A stretch of DNA of 64,000 nt. Source: Ceriagrion tenellum. Lineage: Eukaryota > Arthropoda > Insecta > Odonata > Coenagrionidae. Below are positions 19,930-31,450 of this stretch, one piece after another (positions within the stretch are counted from its first letter, which is position 1; each line of letters begins with the position of its first letter). The notes under the pieces are model-generated. The model was not told where the DNA came from. It worked only from the letters and a program-made list of their open reading frames with translations, and made no database searches. Where the stretch lies: the NCBI GenBank assembly GCA_963169105.1, contig OY720632.1, positions 190,836,448 to 190,900,447 of the forward strand, read 5' to 3'. Both the position numbers and the translations under genes were made by a program.

Positions 19930-21282
19930 ATGGCGACGAAATTAGTGACAATGAAAGACTTAAAAATGGCGGATTTAAAGAAAGAGTTAGAAGAACGGGA
20001 CGAAGGTACCGTTGGTACGGAAAGCCGTGCTATTACAGCGCTAGATAAAAGCGATGGGGAAGGCGGGAGAAGATCCGGAGAACTTCTCAATCGAAGTGCA
20101 AGGCGGTAGTGAGGAATTAAGAAGGTTACTTGATGAAAAGTTAGAAAGAAAGTTGGACGGAAAATTGGCAGAAATTTTCGGAAGAATAGAAGAGAGAATG
20201 GAGGAAGATTTCAAAATACTCAAAGAAAGGACTGAGGAGAGGTTCCAGGAGAATGCTGCTGGGATGAGACAGGAATTGCAGCAGGAGCAGGAAAGAAGGT
20301 TGGAGAAACTCAAGAGTCGTGTTGAATCCGGGGCGGAACGAATTAATTCGAGCAGCGAACGTAACTGTACACCAGAGTCACGTAGACAAGACAATGTGCA
20401 ATGTCAAACTTTAGGGCGGAGTAGGCTATCTACATTTGAAAGACGCCTTTAGAGGAATATTTGACTCTCGTCGAAACTGCGGCGATGGTTAACGGTTGGT
20501 CAGAGTCCACCAAGGCTTCAACATTGAGTCTGGCTCTTCGTGGTGATGCTCTTAGAGTATTACAAAGAATTCCTCTCACCGAGAGACAAAATTACGGCCT
20601 GTTGACCCAACGACTAGAGTTGAGATTTGGACACGGCCACATGGAACATGTTTACCGTTCGCAGCTCAAAAACGGTCTACAGGAACCGAATGAAAGTCTG
20701 CAAGGGTTCGAGGCTGACATTGTGCGTCTAATAAGATGCGCGTACCCCACGATTCCGAAGGACGTTGGGGAGAGCTGGGCTGTGGATAAATTCCTGGATG
20801 GCCTACGTGAAAGCGAGACGCAGCAGGCAGTACAACTGGCTCGTCCGAAGACTCTTCGTGAAGCGCTATCTCAGGCGTTAGAGTTTGAGGCCATCAAACA
20901 GTCGATTCGTAGATATTCTCGAGTGCGAGCACTGGGTGACGACAAAGAGGTGGCTCATGGCATCCGACACCACATAGAAGATATTGTCCAGCAAGTCCTA
21001 AAGGCCATAAAATCCAGGGGAATTGAGCACCGCCGCTGGAATTGTGGAGAGCGTGGGCACTTGCGAATCCGTTGCCCTCGACCTCGCCGGCAACCAAATC
21101 AGCAGAAGGGAAACTACATAGTACGGGTCGGCGGAAAGGGGGAGCTGCCGACTCATCTCACCAATACCCCAAAGAGTCGCCCAAGATTGGATCGCTCAAC
21201 TCCGGAACTACCAGTCTGTTTATTCATTAACTCGTCAATGGCACACACCGAGACCTGTTGTTGGACACCGGCGCGACAATGA
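19930..21282 (+). pseudogene. Second Gypsy gag, frameshifted
   Basis: Begins MATKLVTMKDLKMADLKKEL, a typical Gypsy Gag start, then shifts frame near 20050 into a charged coiled-coil-like region (EELRRLLDEKLERKL, ERTEERFQENAAGMRQEL). After another break near 20452 comes the capsid: STLSLALRGDALRVLQRIP, LTQRLELRFGHGHMEHVYR, WAVDKFLDGLRESETQQAV. The zinc knuckle reads RWNCGERGHLRIRC: the first cysteine of the expected CX2C is arginine, so metal binding is doubtful. A different Gypsy lineage from the 10500 element. Confidence 0.88.
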
Positions 21283-21540
21283 CGATAATCCGACCGGAAA
21301 TTGTGGAAAAGGAACGGATCATTCCAACGAAATGTACGGTTGCGTACGGTAACTGGGGAGGCGGCGGAAACGCTGGGTGAGACCGTTGCCAGCTTTCGGA
21401 TCGTCGACACTAATTTTAAATACCGGGTATTGGTCGCCAAGATAGAAGAAGACGTAATACTCGGAATGGACGTGTTGACCGCCCTTGGGTTCAAATTGGA
21501 CCTTAAAGCGGAAACGGCCAAGGTGAACGAATTTCTACAA
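21231..21540 (+). pseudogene. Second Gypsy protease, truncated by junction with a LINE tail
   Basis: In a shifted frame near 21255 the text reads LLDTGATMTIIRPE, the DTGA active site, then TVTGEAAETLGETVASFRIV and EDVILGMDVLTALGFKLDL, the flap and core of a retroviral-type aspartic protease. After KVNEFLQGKDHM the homology stops at about 21541 and LINE 3' sequence begins; RT, RNase H, integrase and the 3' LTR are absent. Confidence 0.85.
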
Positions 21541-22075
21541 GGAAAGGACCATATGGAACACCATAGAGAAAAGAAGAACAAGATGGATTGGACACACCCT
21601 GAGACTCAATGGGTTGTGAGGAACATAATTGAAGGCATTTTAGAGGGAAAGGTCCCCAGAGGAAGATCACAGAATTAATTCGTAGATCAATTAAATAGGA
21701 GAGTACATAATAAGAGATACCAGAAGGTACGGGAACTAGCATTAATTATGGTAGGGTGGAGGACTGCAGTCAACCAATCTTAGGATTGAACAACCATAGA
21801 TGATGATGTAATATAAAGCGGAGTTTTATTTCAGCACATCATGTGATATGCCATACATTGTGTGATATCCATTTTTTCATATCATTTAATACCACTCTAC
21901 ATCATGTTATAAGGTCAAATATTGTTTAATTCAATGTTGACTATTAGTGGTGCTACCCAGCTTCACACAGGTAGGAGTTAAATTTTTGATTTAGTTTAAT
22001 TGCATCAAACAAAGAATAAAAAGAACTAGGCTTTAGTTGGAAGCCGTAAAATGCCCAGCAATTTTAGACCATAGA
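21541..22075 (+). repeat. LINE 3' tail, one arm of an inverted pair with 28770-29290
   Basis: The first 250 bp translate to a LINE C-terminus (RSQN.FVDQLNRRVHNKRYQ, LALIMVGWRTAVNQS, with a stop) ending GATGATGATG. The next 270 bp (CATCATGTGATATGCC, CTATTAGTGGTGCTACCC, AAAAAGAACTAGGCT) are non-coding but equally shared with the other arm, so they belong to the same repeat, either its 3' UTR or a common target. Arms are about 80 percent alike by eye, in opposite orientation, 6.7 kb apart. Confidence 0.85.
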
Positions 22076-22509
22076 CCAATCTTCACTTTGTCAAAGAAAA
22101 ATTCTACTTCTGAAATGGATAAACGATTGACAGTAATTGAATTAAAACTTAATATTCAAGCAAAAACTAAGCTTATAACAATTCATTTGTAGTAATTAAA
22201 GAAGTATCTAATTAAGTATAACCTTTGCAATGGTTCCAATTCTGTCCTTATGCAAGTAAGGAAGCCACGCATGAAAAGTGGCAAATCGGTTTTGAAAATA
22301 AATGCATGAAGTTAATAGTGCAAAGTTGGTTATTTTATCAGTTACATAAATGTTCTAACATTACATAATTATTACCAAAATGTATTTTACAAATGGTTAA
22401 TTCCATAGGAAAATATCTAATGTACGTACTATATGGTAAGGTGACCACATACTTGGCTTAAAATATACCCATCAATACCAATACAGTGGTTGTAATGAAA
22501 TTACGCCCT
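22076..22509. other. Non-coding spacer
   Basis: AT-rich; nothing recognised. Confidence 0.5.
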
Positions 22510-24960
22510 ACAAATTTCATTTTGGTCTAGGTGTACACGCCCACAAGCAATCATAGGGAGGAAGAGGTTGATGGGGCGAATGATCAGATAGAGGAGATAA
22601 TCAGAGAAGTGCCGGGAAAGAAAACCTAATAGTAATGGACGACTGGAACGCAGTAATGGGGGAAGTAAGAAACAGGTATGAAGAGGGAGGGTTTGGATTA
22701 GGAATGAGAAATAATCATGGAGAGATGGCAGTTGAATTTTGTAGGAGAAATAAATTAGTAGTTAAAAACACTCAGTTAAAACACCATCCTCTCAGAAGGT
22801 AAACATGGAAAATGCCGGGAGGTACGGAGAGATGTCAAATTGACTACATCATGGTTAGGCAAAGATTCAGGAACAGTGTGATGAACTCGCGGTGGTATCT
22901 GGAGGCTGAGACAGACTCGGATCATAATTTAGTAATGATGGATTTGTGAGTTTAGATTCAAAAAGTATAATAAGAGCAGGAGGATGAAGAGGTGGAACTT
23001 GGGAGTGATGAAAGGGGAAAAAGGAGGGAATACCGAGAGATAGTGGAAAGGAACATAGGCCGAAGCCAAGGAAATAGGTACAATTAAGGAAAAATGGGAA
23101 ATATTGAAACAAGCATTATACAAGCAGTTGAGAAAACAATAGGAGCAGTGGAAATAAGGAGGGTAAAGAGGCAGTGGGTTACAGAAGAAATGATTAGAAC
23201 AATGGAGGAGAGAAGGAATTGGAAAAACGTTAACACCGACATAGTGAAATGCAAGGAGCTATATAACCAACTGCAGTAAGGGTAAAATTGCTATTGCGAG
23301 GTAAGGGAGGGGAAACTGTACCAAAGATTAAGGAAAAGAGAGGTCGAATATTAATCGAGCCGGAAGATATTCTAGAAAGATGGGATGAATATGTGGAGGA
23401 GCTATACGACAGCGATAGTAGATCAACTAATTTAGATATAGAGGAAGAGGGAAGCCTAGATGAAGCTAACCTCGGGCCAATGATTCTCGACAGTGAAATA
23501 GAGAAAGCATTGCAAGAGATGAAGTCAAGAAAAGCTGTAGGAGTAGACAACATACCATTGGAATTGCTAAAAAGTCTATGAAGTAAAGGTAGGCAAGCTT
23601 TTTTCGAACTCAATATGTAGGATCTACGAGGAAGGAGTATGACCGAAGACTTCTTGAAAGCTGTATTGATTCACATCCCGAAAAAGAAGAATACATCAGA
23701 ATGCGAGAACTATAGAACAATCAGTTTGATTTCACACACAGCCAAAGTTTTACTTTGATCAATCAATAGAAGGTTGGAGAGTAAGGCCAATAACTACTTG
23801 GGCGATCTCCAGTTTGGGTTCCATAAGGGAAAGTCAACTCGGGATGCGATTGCGGTGATGAGGACACCTATAGAAAGAAACATAGAGTACAATCAGGATA
23901 TTTTTGCTTGCTTTATTAATTTTGAAAAACCTTTTGACCGGGTAAAATGGAATCAACTAATAGAAATACTCGGGAAAATGGGAATAGATTGGCCAGACAA
24001 AAGACTAATCTGAAACTTATATATGACGCTAAGGGTGCAGGTGAGGGTGGTGGATGGTGAATGAGGGTGGGCAACTATTCAACTATAGGTCGCATGGTAA
24101 GGCAAGGGTGCCCATTGCCGTCATTGCTTTTCAACATTTATGCTGAGAAAATGGTAATACAGGCATGGGAAGAACTTGAGGTCAGAATCAAAGCAGGAGG
24201 ACATCTGAAATGGTCAGATTCGGGGACGATCAGGCATTGGTTAGTGGATCTTCAAAGGGACTGCATGCTTTGGTAGATGCTTTAGAAATGCAATGCAGGA
24301 TATTTGGAATGAAGATAAACCATAAGAAAACAAAAGTAATGAGATTCTCTAGGACAAAGAAAGCAAAGTTTGTGATTAAAGTTGGAGGACACAAACTAGA
24401 GGAAGTAGAACAGTTTAATTACTTAGATAGCACGCTAGAGGAAAATGGAAATAGTAGCAATGACATATGGAAGAGAATAGTGCTAGCTATGGAGGCATTT
24501 GGTAATACAAGGGAGCTGATGACGGGGACATTGGGTAAGGATGTGAAGAGGAGGCTGGTGAAGAGCTTGATATGGAGCATAGCGCTGTATGGGGCAGAAA
24601 CGTGGACCCTGAGAAAGGAGGACGAGAATAGGCTGCAGGCATTTGAGATATGGGTGTGGAGAAGAATGGAGAAGGTTAGATGGACGGAAAGGAAGACAAA
24701 TGAGGCAGTGCTTGAAGTGGTGGGCAAGGAAAGGAAATTTTTGCATGAAATCTGGGATAGGCAGGGCAGATGGCTGAAGGATGTAATAAAGGGTGATGAG
24801 TTGCTGAAGAGTGTGATAGAGGGAAGGATGTTGGGCAAGTGGGGAAAGGGAAGAAAGAAAATAGGTTTCATGGACGAGATGAAGAAGGGTAGATCTTATG
24901 CAGAGGCGAAAAAGGATATACTAGAGGGAGATAGGGCCCTGAATGTGTAAAAGACCAGGA
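22510..24960 (+). pseudogene. APE-type non-LTR retrotransposon, near full ORF2 but broken
   Basis: Endonuclease remnant first: MDDWNAVMGEVRNRY (22636; GDFN-like motif degraded to DDWN), GGTERCQIDYIMVR, TDSDHNLVMMDL. RT follows in pieces: ALQEMKSRKAVGVDNIPLEL (23505), NYLGDLQFGFHKGKSTRDAI (23792), FINFEKPFDRVKW where the first catalytic D is N, and VRFGDDQAL where FADD is FGDD. The C-terminal frame 24210-24950 is long and open: MKINHKKTKVMRFSRTKKAK, ALYGAETWTLRKEDENRLQA, EIWVWRRMEKVRWTERKTNE, GRMLGKWGKGRKK. At least six stops or frameshifts lie upstream. This C-terminal layout is common in arthropod RTE/CR1-type LINEs; the clade is not resolved. Confidence 0.9.
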
Positions 24961-26282
24961 GGAGAGTCTCTGACGTTCAACAAAACCTATCTTAACCAGT
25001 AGAATACTTTTAAAAAATACCAATATGAGCAAAATGATGGTGTCCATTGAATTTCAGAGGCAGAGAGAAAACATGGAAATTGAGAACCGATCATAGTGCA
25101 ACTTCCAAACTTAAGTATATAAAAATGACATCACAGAAGGGCTTATAAGAACTTTTCATGTACCTTACAATTTCGGGTTTGACCACTTTTATTTCGATTT
25201 CTTCAGCTGAATCAATGTTCTTACATTTTGATAGGTTCATGAGATAGAGATGAGAATTTAAAATGCTGATTCTAGAGGTACTTGAGAAGCAGAAATGTTC
25301 CAATTTATCTCTTTGGTTATTTGAATTCGTACTTGGTGAATAAACTATGGCAATAAGTGGATTCTCCAACCAAATTCCAAAATATCAACAAAAAACCATT
25401 TTTGAATCTAAATCTATTATTGTTTACTACTACTCCATTATTACTGTTCATCCTGTATGCATTTACCAGCATCGATGACTCTTGAAATGTTTGATTTCTC
25501 TTCATTTTAAATATGTGATAGGCTTTTGTAAATCTTAGGAATTCATAATACATTCACATATTGTACATACAAATGCAGTTATGTTAGCTGAATACTTAAT
25601 TTTACATTTGACTTTCACAGATCATTTTCACGAAGGAAAAAACAGATTTTTAAAAATCTTAGAAAATGACTGTAAAAACCCAAATAAACGCCACTTATTT
25701 ACACTTTCAGAGACCACTCGGCTGATTTTAATAAATCAGGGTTTTTTTGACGATCCTGAATTATTTTAGTTCATTCAAGGGAATATTTGAATTTACTAAT
25801 CCTATCAACGCAGCTTATGTAAATATAAATCGACCAACGAAAGATAAATCAGTAAATATGAATAGTCTTCACATACCGTCATTTTGAACAGATTTTTCTT
25901 GTTCAACTGATTATGAGTTTGGTATTTTTGGTCCTCGTTTGTCAGTACCCTGTTGGTGATTACTCCTAGTTGGTGATATTGAAATTCAACTTTTACAAAG
26001 AAATAGAAGGCATTGTTGAAATTATGAAGCTTTAAATGCCCTACCGTGTGGGAAATTGTTAGACTTAATTGGATTGAATCACAGAATGATGAAGCTATAA
26101 TATAAGGAATAATATGGTTATTTAATACTACTCTGCATTACTGAGGATATTTAATATACTAAATACCATTATATTATTCTATAAATTTAGAGATAGAAAA
26201 TAGCAAAACCCCCCACCATAGATAGAGCCATTAAAGTATAATTCAGTGAAACTAGCAAAGACTTTCTTCAAAAAAAAGATAC
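24961..26282. other. Non-coding stretch
   Basis: AT-rich, only short ORFs with no recognisable content. The reverse-strand ORFs at 24419-24871 are shadows of the LINE. Confidence 0.6.
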
Positions 26283-26286
26283 TTAA

Positions 26287-26445
26287 CCTTTAAATGCCAA
26301 AAGTGCCAATATTAGCACACCGTTTGTTGCTTCTCACTGCCGAAAGTGTCATTTTTGGCTCATTCAGTACAGGAAAATGTCATTAGGGCCAATTTATATC
26401 CAGCAGGGAAGGACTTCAAAGGACATTTAAGCTAGCATTTAAAGG
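26287..26445. mobile_element. piggyBac-like MITE, 159 bp
   Basis: Flanked by TTAA on both sides (26283-26286 and 26446-26449) with perfect 11-bp terminal inverted repeats CCTTTAAATGC...GCATTTAAAGG. TTAA duplication and CCY-starting ends are the piggyBac superfamily signature. No coding capacity. Confidence 0.85.
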
Positions 26446-26449
26446 TTAA

Positions 26450-27540
26450 AAATTCAAGTGGCCCCAGAAAAAACTTTAGATTATTGGGCATTTATTAATT
26501 ATATATACACATACAAATGTATTCAGGAAATAGAGGATTTCCTCCAGGCTCAAAATGCAACATTGTTTTACAATATAGTCTGGAGAAAATTAACCCTCTC
26601 TTTCCTGAACCACCCGAGACTAGCTAAAGAAAATTCTGCACCACGAATGCAATAGCATCATCTGCCATCTACTACCAATACTCTGAGCATAAGTGTAACG
26701 CGTTGAAGCCAATAAACGTGGTCAGTCCTGTGTTTCTTTATGGAGTGTAGCATAACCAAACCTACTTCCCTTAAATGTGATAAAATTTTTACTTGAGCAT
26801 TAAAATACTAATTTATTGTGAATCAATCAGCCCACCTCAGTCTGGGTTTAATGTCTACATTACACTGTCTTTACTTCTTGATATTGAGGAAAACATCCAA
26901 TCAATAAATAACATACAAGGGGGCAAACCGCGACCATTACCCTTCCACGGTGTTTTCACACTCCATTCCGGCGGGGATTCATCTTCCCATTGTGCTGCAG
27001 TGAGCGCACACTTTCTTCCTGCCCTCGGTCTTGGCACAGTAATGTTCCTATAGAAGTGCAACTGTGCCCACAGGAATATTTTTTATACATTCTGCTATTT
27101 ACAGGGAGGATAATTGACCCCATTATCAGCTGGTTGAGAGAAAAAAAGAAATTCCTCTAAATTACTACCATGTTTAGCATTCCAAGGAGAGCAGTAATCA
27201 TGTACGAACAGAATACCATGATTTGTATGTTCCCCATTCATTTTTCTATGAGCATTCGCAAGCTGTTGGGATCACAATTAACATGATGTACTCAGGTATT
27301 CCAATTATAATGAAAAATTACAGCGGTTACCTTCCACTCTGTAAACTTCTACTCCTCCCCCTCAGAGTTTTTGTTTGTCTAGATTTTTTAATTCCACTTT
27401 TATTTTTTTTCCACTTCCACGAGAATTTTTAATTCCACAATTTTAATTCATTGTGGAAGGGTCTTGTAGTAGAGCATGCTTAAGTTTTATTCATTATTAA
27501 TAATCTCATGAACCCTGCACTTGAAAAAATAGCTATCAAA
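26450..27540. other. Non-coding stretch, one GC-richer patch
   Basis: Nothing coding. 26925-27050 is GC-richer (GGGGGCAAACCGCGACCATT, CATTCCGGCGGGGATTCATC) and unidentified. Confidence 0.5.
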
Positions 27541-27544
27541 ATAC

Positions 27545-27805
27545 ACACGAGGGTCATTCCATTTAAAATGTCCGATAGAAATTTAGTTCATTGAAGTACC
27601 ATTTTTGTAAATTCTATATTTTGCATATGTATTGGCAGTTAAATATGATAGTTATAAAAACTTCATCCCTTCACTTTAGCTCGCGGCAGCTGTTTTTCAA
27701 GGGTGGTGAATGAGAATTTTTGATAACATTCATGTTTACTCTATCCATAATGTCTCAAGAACTAACAACAATAGAGGAGAGATACTGAAATACTATTTTG
27801 AACAT
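27545..27805 (+). repeat. GGGTCATTCCAT-type repeat, plus copy
   Basis: Opens GGGTCATTCCATTTAAAATG and ends TACTCTATCCATAATGTCTC...GAACTAACAACAATAGAGGAGAG. A diverged, shorter copy lies inverted at 28600-28775 (CTCATCTCAAGAACTGACAAG region on its minus strand). Confidence 0.65.
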
Positions 27806-28599
27806 AATCGAAAAAATTTCCAATAAAACTTCTTCATAATGGAAATAGAACTTAAAATTATCATTTTTTCCTTCCAAAAAACTGGATTTAGACTTTTGAA
27901 AACTATACTAAGAATGTGAGTCGCATATTTGTGTTTTTGTAATCAAGGTAGAAGTGAGTAAGAGGGGATGAATATTCTTAGTCATTGCCATGCAGGTGGA
28001 ACCAAGCCTTTCTTTTCTAGAAGGTTAAAAAAAATATTTCCGCACTTGAAATCAATCACATTTAGTCTTCATTATTTCAGTTTGGAGAGCTATTAAAAAT
28101 ATGAGGCCAATTGTAACAGAATATAAAGATTTTAGCAGATCTACAAAAGGTAAAAAGTTAGAGTTCGACATTCCATCAGTAAGAGAAATTAGGTAGGTAG
28201 TTGTTTAACTAGCTTGATGCTCTAATTAAACCATTATTTGGACCAAATGTTCTTCGTTTGGAAAGCTATTTAGCTTGATATATATTAATTTGGCTTACAG
28301 GTTAGAAAGATATGTAGAAGTAAAGCATACCTTCAAAATAATAAGTTTGAGACTTCACTGGTACGACATTTAAAGTTAAGTGGTGGAAAATTGAAGTAGA
28401 ATTGTAACACTGGCATGCCAAGTTTTCAGTGTTGCTTGAGGAACCCAACTGCTGGAGGAGCAATCAAAAAGGTTGTGACAGGATATAATTTGATTCAATT
28501 TCCCACAAATTTACATTTGTCATAAATTCCCAAAGAGTTGATGCTTAGACTTCACGTTTTAACTATATTCTTCTGCCAAATCCTTCTAATCTGTCCGGT
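27806..28599. other. Non-coding spacer between inverted repeat copies
   Basis: AT-rich; no gene recognised. Confidence 0.5.
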
Positions 28600-28775
28600 T
28601 GTTTAAAGTATTATGTATTCAGCATTTCTCCTCTGTCCTTGTCAGTTCTTGAGATGATACGGATAGAGTAAACACCAAAGTTATCAAAAATTTGCACACA
28701 CCATATTGGAAAGATAAATCTTTTGGAAAACGGCCATGAAACCATCATTGGACCATTTATATGGAATGACCCAGG
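28600..28775 (-). repeat. GGGTCATTCCAT-type repeat, minus copy
   Basis: Minus strand reads GGGTCATTCCATATAAATGG, TTTTTGATAACTTTGGTG, TTTACTCTATCCGTATCATC, matching 27545-27805. It abuts the LINE-tail arm at 28770. Confidence 0.65.
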
Positions 28776-29290
28776 AAAATTTGCTGCGCATTTTACGGCC
28801 GACAACTTGAGCCTAGTTCTTTTTATCATTGATTGGTGCCATTGAACTTTATCAAAAATTTAACCCCTACCCATGTGAAGCCGGGTAGCACCACTAATAG
28901 TCAACATTTAATTAAACAATATTTGAACATAAAACATGATGTAAAGTGATATTAAATGACGTGAAAAAATGGATATCACAATGTATGGCATTTCACATGA
29001 TGTGCTGACATCAAATTCTGCCTTATATCACATCATCATCATTGGTTTTTCAATCCTGAGATTGGTTGACTTCAGACCTCCACCCTCTCCTATCTAATGC
29101 TAGTTCCCTTACATCCTGGTATCTCTTCCTATGTACTTTCGTCTTTATTTGGTCCATGAACAACTAGTTCCTGGGACTTCCTCTGAGGACTTTTCCCTCT
29201 ATTTTACCTTCAATAATGTTCCTCGCAAATCCATTGTGTCTCAGGGTGTGTCTAATCCATCTCATTCTTCTTTTTTGTATGGTCCTTTCC
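28770..29290 (-). repeat. LINE 3' tail, minus arm of the inverted pair with 21541-22075
   Basis: Minus strand: GAATGAGATGGATTAGACAC, ACCCTGAGACACAATGG, then GATTGAAAAACCAATGATG, then CACATCATGTGAAATGCC and GTGGTGCTACCCGGCTTC. It is the 3' end of the LINE running to 29765. Confidence 0.83.
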
Positions 29291-29765
29291 TCTTCTACTT
29301 GGTCCTTACCTCCTCTTCTACTTGGTTCTTACCTTCTATGGTCCTTACCTCCTCTACTACTACTACTCTTCTTATCTTGGGCTATTCTCCACTTGACATC
29401 CGTAGTACTTCTTCCGTCCCACGTGATGTACTTCTGAGATAGGTGAAAGAATGCACTTGCTCTAATTTTTCTCACCTCAGAATAAATTCTGCATCCATCT
29501 TCTCTCTTCCGAATACATATTAGGATTTTAGTCTTTGTCTTACTTATTTTCATGTTATATTATTGGAGAATTCAGTCCATTGCGTTTATTGACCTTTGAA
29601 GACGATTGTGATTTCCAGCTGTAGCTGAGATATCATCTGCGATTTGAAGCATGCTTATTTCTTCTCTGTTCATCAATATTCTGTTCAGTCCAATTCCATG
29701 TGCTTCTCTTTGGCCTCCTCCAAGTACATATTGAACAGTGCTGGTGCACCCTTGTCTTACTCCTT
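29020..29765 (-). pseudogene. LINE 3' half, minus strand
   Basis: Minus-strand translation with a few breaks gives RT and thumb: GVRQGCTSTVQY (29755), IADDISATAGNHNRLQRSIN with the catalytic ADD, MKISKTKTKILICIRKREDG (29553), YITWDGRSTTDVKWRIAQDK, then the C-terminal tail. A short minisatellite of AAGTAGAAGAGGxAAGGACC units (29281-29370) interrupts the region before the tail. Confidence 0.85.
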
Positions 29766-30190
29766 AATTAATTTAAAAAAACGAGAGGCAACAACATCAG
29801 AGATGCAAATGGGAATATATTGTTAGAGATGAAGGCATTGGAAGTAGATGGTAGCAGTACATCGTAGAACTCTACTGAGGGCCGAACCCACTGGAAGAAA
29901 ACCCAGTGAATGACGATAGCGAGGTTAACGAGGAAGATCGGAGCCCACTCATACTGAGGAATGAATTTGATAGAGCAGCAGAAGACCTCAAGAAAAACAA
30001 AACACCTGGAGAGGACAACGTCAATCGAGAAATCATCAAAGTGTTCGGAAGTAAAGTCAAAGATAACTTATACTAGATAATCAGAAATAGCTACCACAGC
30101 GGAACACTTCCAGAGGACTTTCAAAGGAGTGTAATGATTGCAATACCAAAGAAGACAAGCACTGAGAGATGTGAGGAGCTTTAAATGTAT
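29766..30190 (+). pseudogene. LINE 5' piece, inverted relative to its 3' half
   Basis: Plus strand reads NNIRDANGNILLEMKALEV, EFDRAAEDLKKNKTPGEDNV, NREIIKVFGSKVKDNL, then a stop, then SYHSGTLPEDFQRSVMIAIP and KKTSTERCEEL. These are the RT blocks that precede GVRQGC, the block at which the minus-strand half begins. Order and opposite orientation fit a single insertion with 5' inversion (twin priming). Confidence 0.82.
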
Positions 30191-30461
30191 GCAGGAGCAA
30201 ATCCATTTAAAATTTGAGCAAGAGTAAATCTATTTAAAATTTGCTCAAGGGTATTTTTTACATTCTTGATATTTCATTGTTATGAAAGAAATTTCATGTC
30301 TCTCAAATACTTTACCACCGACTAGCCTGGTTAAGTGGAGTTTAGCGCATTGTGATGAAGTACCGGAGGAATGAGCTTTGTTTGGAACACTGAATGTAAT
30401 ATTTATTAAAATAAAAAATCAATAGAAATTTATGCTATCAAATTTAGTATTTTAACCTTTT
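30191..30461. other. Non-coding; 27-bp tandem pair
   Basis: GCAAATCCATTTAAAATTTG and GTAAATCTATTTAAAATTTG are adjacent near 30198-30243. Otherwise nothing. Confidence 0.5.
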
Positions 30462-31156
30462 TTATATTTTATCAAGAATAAAATATCTCATTAATAATGA
30501 CTGAAATAGGTTGCTCTCAAAAATATCAATCCAGGACTGCTTGAAACATAAATCCATGTTTTGTTCCAATCTGTCATTATACACATGTATTCTCTTATGT
30601 TTAAACCATGTATTTGACACAAACAATCCTTTATCCAAGCACAAACTCGCCAAGCTTTCAGCATTATCATTCACTCGAGGGTCACTAAATGGTCCAACTA
30701 CTCTCTCAGATGCATTCTGCCTCACACCAACCCAGCCATTCATGTCACCAAGTACAATTATTCTCTCACCAGGGTCACATTCAGTCAAAACCTCTCTCAG
30801 TTTTTCCCAAAACTCATCTTTCGCACTGTCACTCTCTCCATCCACTGGTGCATAGTATGCCACAATCACAACTCTCCTAATACCCACTTTCATGCGAACC
30901 CAAAGCAATCTAGGGGATACTAACTCGTGCTTTCTTACTAGTAACTTAGCTCGCTCGTTAAGAATGTGTCCTACACCTTGACTGCCTTGTACATTATCGT
31001 CAACTTCTGATCTCAGTGCCAGACCATCACCACCTATACTGACAACATCCCACCCTTTATGCTTAGTTTCACATACACACAAAACATCCATTCGTCTCAC
31101 TTTCATTTCATTCAACAATGCATGCTCCTCTCTATATACTCCTCTCACATTCCAAG
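30462..31156 (-). pseudogene. LINE APE endonuclease domain, minus strand, 5' part separated by a MITE
   Basis: Open frame to 31148: RRMDVLCVCETKHKG (catalytic E), RRVVIVAYYAPVDGE, RIIVLGDMNGWVGV (GD.N motif), VSNTWFKHKRIH. This is the endonuclease/exonuclease/phosphatase fold that nicks target DNA in APE-type LINEs. The frame degenerates after about 30530 and the RT part is missing. The first part of the protein lies beyond the MITE at 31451-31640. Confidence 0.86.
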
Positions 31157-31450
31157 CAGAGGCGGATTTGAAAGTTTACCGCCCCTGGGCTATCCAGATA
31201 GTGCCGCCCCCCCACTTTCCCCCCCTTCCCCACATGCCACACTTCTCCTTCACCATATTACTATTGTTTTTTATGTTAATCTTTACCTACTTTACTCATT
31301 CTCTCCAACCACTTTCGGTCCATTTGACAAAATATACTATTCAGTATTCAGTTTATATTTTTCTGAACTTTCCTCTCCAAAATTTGCTGCCCCCAAAATT
31401 CTGCCGCCCTGGGCTATAGCCCTTTTAGTCCAAATATAAATCCAGCTCTG
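31157..31450. mobile_element. hAT-like MITE, 294 bp, inserted in a LINE endonuclease frame
   Basis: Ends CAGAGGCGGATTT and AAATCCAGCTCTG form a 13-bp inverted repeat with two mismatches. Flanks ATTCCAAG (31149-31156) and ATTCTGAG (31451-31458) match at 6 of 8, an aged 8-bp target duplication. Internal sequence is pyrimidine-rich (CCGCCCCTGGGCTATC, CCGCCCTGGGCTATAGCCC). Confidence 0.8.

Noticed and set aside
24419..24871. Minus-strand 150-codon ORF
   Set aside because: Antisense shadow of the LINE C-terminal frame.
30511..30880. Plus-strand ORFs at 30511-30855 and 30689-30880
   Set aside because: Reverse-strand shadows of the LINE endonuclease frame.
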